Part shown: positions 14,667-15,914 of the stretch, in pieces
Layout of the letters: every line of letters begins with the position of its first letter
How positions within the stretch are numbered: the first letter of the stretch is position 1
Assembly (NCBI GenBank): GCA_038117225.1
Contig: JAYOFM010000091.1
Location: forward strand, 1-15,914
Reading direction: 5' to 3'
Origin: JAYOFM01 sp038117225
GTDB taxonomy: Bacteria > Pseudomonadota > Alphaproteobacteria > Rhodospirillales > Casp-alpha2
Length of the DNA: 15,914 nt
Notes under the pieces: model-generated
Database searches by the model: none
The model's input: only the letters and a program-made list of their open reading frames with translations
What the model was told of the DNA's origin: nothing
Position numbers and translations under genes: made by a program

Positions 14667-15155
14667 ATGAAAACGAAGCGATTAACGCCCATCTTTGCTT
14701 TCGCTCTCTTACTGCCATTGACACTTGGCGCCTGCCAAACCGCTCAGGACAACCCCAAGCAGACTGTCGGCACCCTCCTCGGCGCCGGCGTCGGGGCACT
14801 TGTTGGCTCACAACTCGGCGGCGGAAAAGGTAAACTGGCCGCCGTTGCCGTTGGCGCCATTGCCGGCGGCCTGCTCGGTTCAGAACTCGGAAAATCGCTC
14901 GATCGCGCCGACAAGGCCTACGCCGAACGCACGACGCAGAATAGCCTTGAGTACAACAGAGCAGGCCAGGTCTCGAGTTGGAAGAACCCGGATTCGGGCA
15001 ACGGAGGAACGATCACGCCAGTCAGCACGTACAAGGCAGCCGATGGTGCCGATTGCCGCGAATACACTCAGACCATCGAGGTCGGTGGCAGGTCGGAACA
15101 AGCCGTCGGCAAGGCATGCCGGCAGCCGGACGGGACTTGGCGCATCGTCGGTTAA
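14667..15155 (+). CDS. Glycine-zipper outer-membrane lipoprotein (17-kDa surface antigen / RT0821 type)
   Basis: This is a 162-residue lipoprotein. A signal peptide with basic start (MKTKR) and hydrophobic core 8-20 ends in the lipobox LGAC, with Cys23 as the lipidation site. A glycine zipper at about 37-79 follows, with repeated G-xxx-G spacing in LLGAGVGALVGSQLGGG and GAIAGGLLGSELG. This is the pattern of glycine-zipper 2TM-like domains in the rickettsial 17-kDa antigen family. The C-terminal part (90-162) is a small beta-rich domain with two cysteines (in DCREY and KACRQ) that may form a disulfide, ending in GTWRIVG. It should be anchored in the outer membrane. GAGG 10 nt before the ATG supports the start. 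It is followed 93 nt later by the J-protein gene on the same strand. Its precise role is unknown. Confidence 0.9.
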   Translation: MKTKRLTPIFAFALLLPLTLGACQTAQDNPKQTVGTLLGAGVGALVGSQLGGGKGKLAAVAVGAIAGGLLGSELGKSLDRADKAYAERTTQNSLEYNRAGQVSSWKNPDSGNGGTITPVSTYKAADGADCREYTQTIEVGGRSEQAVGKACRQPDGTWRIVG

Positions 15156-15213
15156 TCATGGCCCAAGGCATTTCCGTGACGCTTGGTCGCGGGGTATTTG
15201 CTGTGGCATAGTC

Positions 15214-15237
15214 CGGGACCCTGTCGACGGAGTCCCG
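15214..15237. other. Short inverted repeat between lipoprotein and J-protein genes
   Basis: CGGGAC (15214-15219) and GTCCCG (15232-15237) form a 6-bp stem with a 12-nt loop, ending 11 nt before the J-protein ATG. No T-run follows, so it is not a typical terminator. It could be a leader hairpin covering the ribosome binding region of the J-protein mRNA. It could also be chance. Confidence 0.3.
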
Positions 15238-15248
15238 AAGACCAGCCC

Positions 15249-15914
15249 ATGGCCACAACCAAAAAGAAAGATGCCTATGCCATGCTTGGGGTCGCGCGCA
15301 ACGCTGACGCCGAGACCATTAAGCGCGCTTATCGCAAACTGGCGCGTGAGATGCATCCGGACACCGACCCGGGCAATCCTTGGGCAGAGGACGAGTTCAA
15401 GGACCTGACCGCCGCTTACGACATTTTGTCCGATGCCAAGAAGCGAATTCAGTATGACCGCGGTGATATCGATTTACATGGCGCGAAACAACGCGCCCGG
15501 AGCGCCGGCGCCGGCACCACGAAAGCCGCAAGCGGTGGCTTCGCATCGGCGTCGACTACGGAACGAGCCAAACAGTTTTTCCGAGAGCGCGCGCAGAAGC
15601 GAGCCCAAAAATCGGCCGGCGGGGTCAAGGTTGATGGCGCCGACGTGGATTATCACCTAACCGTCGATTTCATCGAAGCCGCCAACGGCGCGACCAAACA
15701 CGTCAGCATGACCAACGGCAAACGCCTCAGCGTCACCATTCCGCCCGGCACCGACGATGGCCGCGTGCTTCGCTTGAAAGGTCAGGGTATGGCCGGTCTC
15801 GGTGGCGGAGCCGACGGTGATGCGCTGATCGAAGTAACAGTTCAGCCTCATACCCTGTTCCACCGCGACCGCCACGACATCGTCATCGACCTGCCCGTGA
15901 CCCTGCCGGAGGCA
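15249..15914 (+). CDS. DnaJ/CbpA-type J-domain co-chaperone (3' end beyond window)
   Basis: The frame is open from the ATG at 15249 to the right edge, 222 codons. Residues about 7-72 form a J domain with the essential HPD at 36-38, which stimulates DnaK ATPase, and the closing KKRIQYD helix at 64-70. A Gly/Ala/Ser/Arg/Lys linker follows (about 80-128). The first C-terminal substrate-binding domain starts near 132 (DVDYHLTVDFIEAANGATK), with IPPGTDDGRVLRLKGQG at 164-180. The CxxCxGxG zinc finger of true DnaJ is absent, so this is a class-B (CbpA-like) protein, likely cytoplasmic or nucleoid-associated. A weak GAAG lies 8 nt before the ATG. Upstream, CTTG at 15182-15185 and CATAGT at 15207-15212 loosely recall a promoter, but too weakly to call a heat-shock site. 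Confidence 0.92.
   Translation, partial: MATTKKKDAYAMLGVARNADAETIKRAYRKLAREMHPDTDPGNPWAEDEFKDLTAAYDILSDAKKRIQYDRGDIDLHGAKQRARSAGAGTTKAASGGFASASTTERAKQFFRERAQKRAQKSAGGVKVDGADVDYHLTVDFIEAANGATKHVSMTNGKRLSVTIPPGTDDGRVLRLKGQGMAGLGGGADGDALIEVTVQPHTLFHRDRHDIVIDLPVTLPEA

Overview
The window looks like chromosomal DNA of an alphaproteobacterium, probably of the Rhodospirillales type. Coding is dense and mostly GC-rich, most start sites have short Shine-Dalgarno sequences, PdxH and FieF are of proteobacterial type, and a lipoprotein of the 17-kDa-antigen/glycine-zipper family sits next to a J-domain protein. The genus cannot be fixed from sequence alone. NirS implies the ability to respire nitrite, if heme d1 synthesis genes exist elsewhere in the genome.

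Layout. (1) Bases 1-3170, minus strand: one very large gene that runs off the left edge (1056 codons seen, no stop). It encodes a membrane-hairpin protein followed by an enormous coiled coil of 28 tandem 25-residue units, then 11-residue (hendecad) units. This is the most unusual object in the window. (2) 3392-5107, minus: nirS, cytochrome cd1 nitrite reductase, standing alone behind an FNR/NNR-type anaerobox and a perfect upstream palindrome. (3) 5272-9323, minus: an SDR oxidoreductase followed after 2 nt by a 1102-residue three-part protein (GT4-like glycosyltransferase, TPR array, CDP-glycerol glycerophosphotransferase-like domain), probably for surface glycan synthesis. (4) 9389-9976, plus: a YedK/HMCES-type SRAP protein. 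(5) 9973-14464, minus: a tight five-gene run reading pdxH > fieF-like CDF exporter > fused APH-like/P-loop kinase > tandem universal stress protein > small acidic hypothetical protein. Spacings are -4, -17, 45 and 25 nt, so one operon is likely. (6) 14667-right edge, plus: glycine-zipper lipoprotein, then a DnaJ/CbpA-type co-chaperone cut by the edge.

How it fits together. The nirS promoter points to induction by low oxygen or NO. The pdxH-CDF-kinase-USP run joins cofactor supply (PLP), divalent metal export and stress-associated nucleotide-binding proteins. The lipoprotein, SRAP protein and J protein are envelope, DNA-damage and protein-quality housekeeping. No mobile element, CRISPR array, tRNA or rRNA was seen, and no gene-free stretch exceeds about 220 bases. 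Lower GC over nirS than in flanking genes hints at a separate origin but does not prove it.
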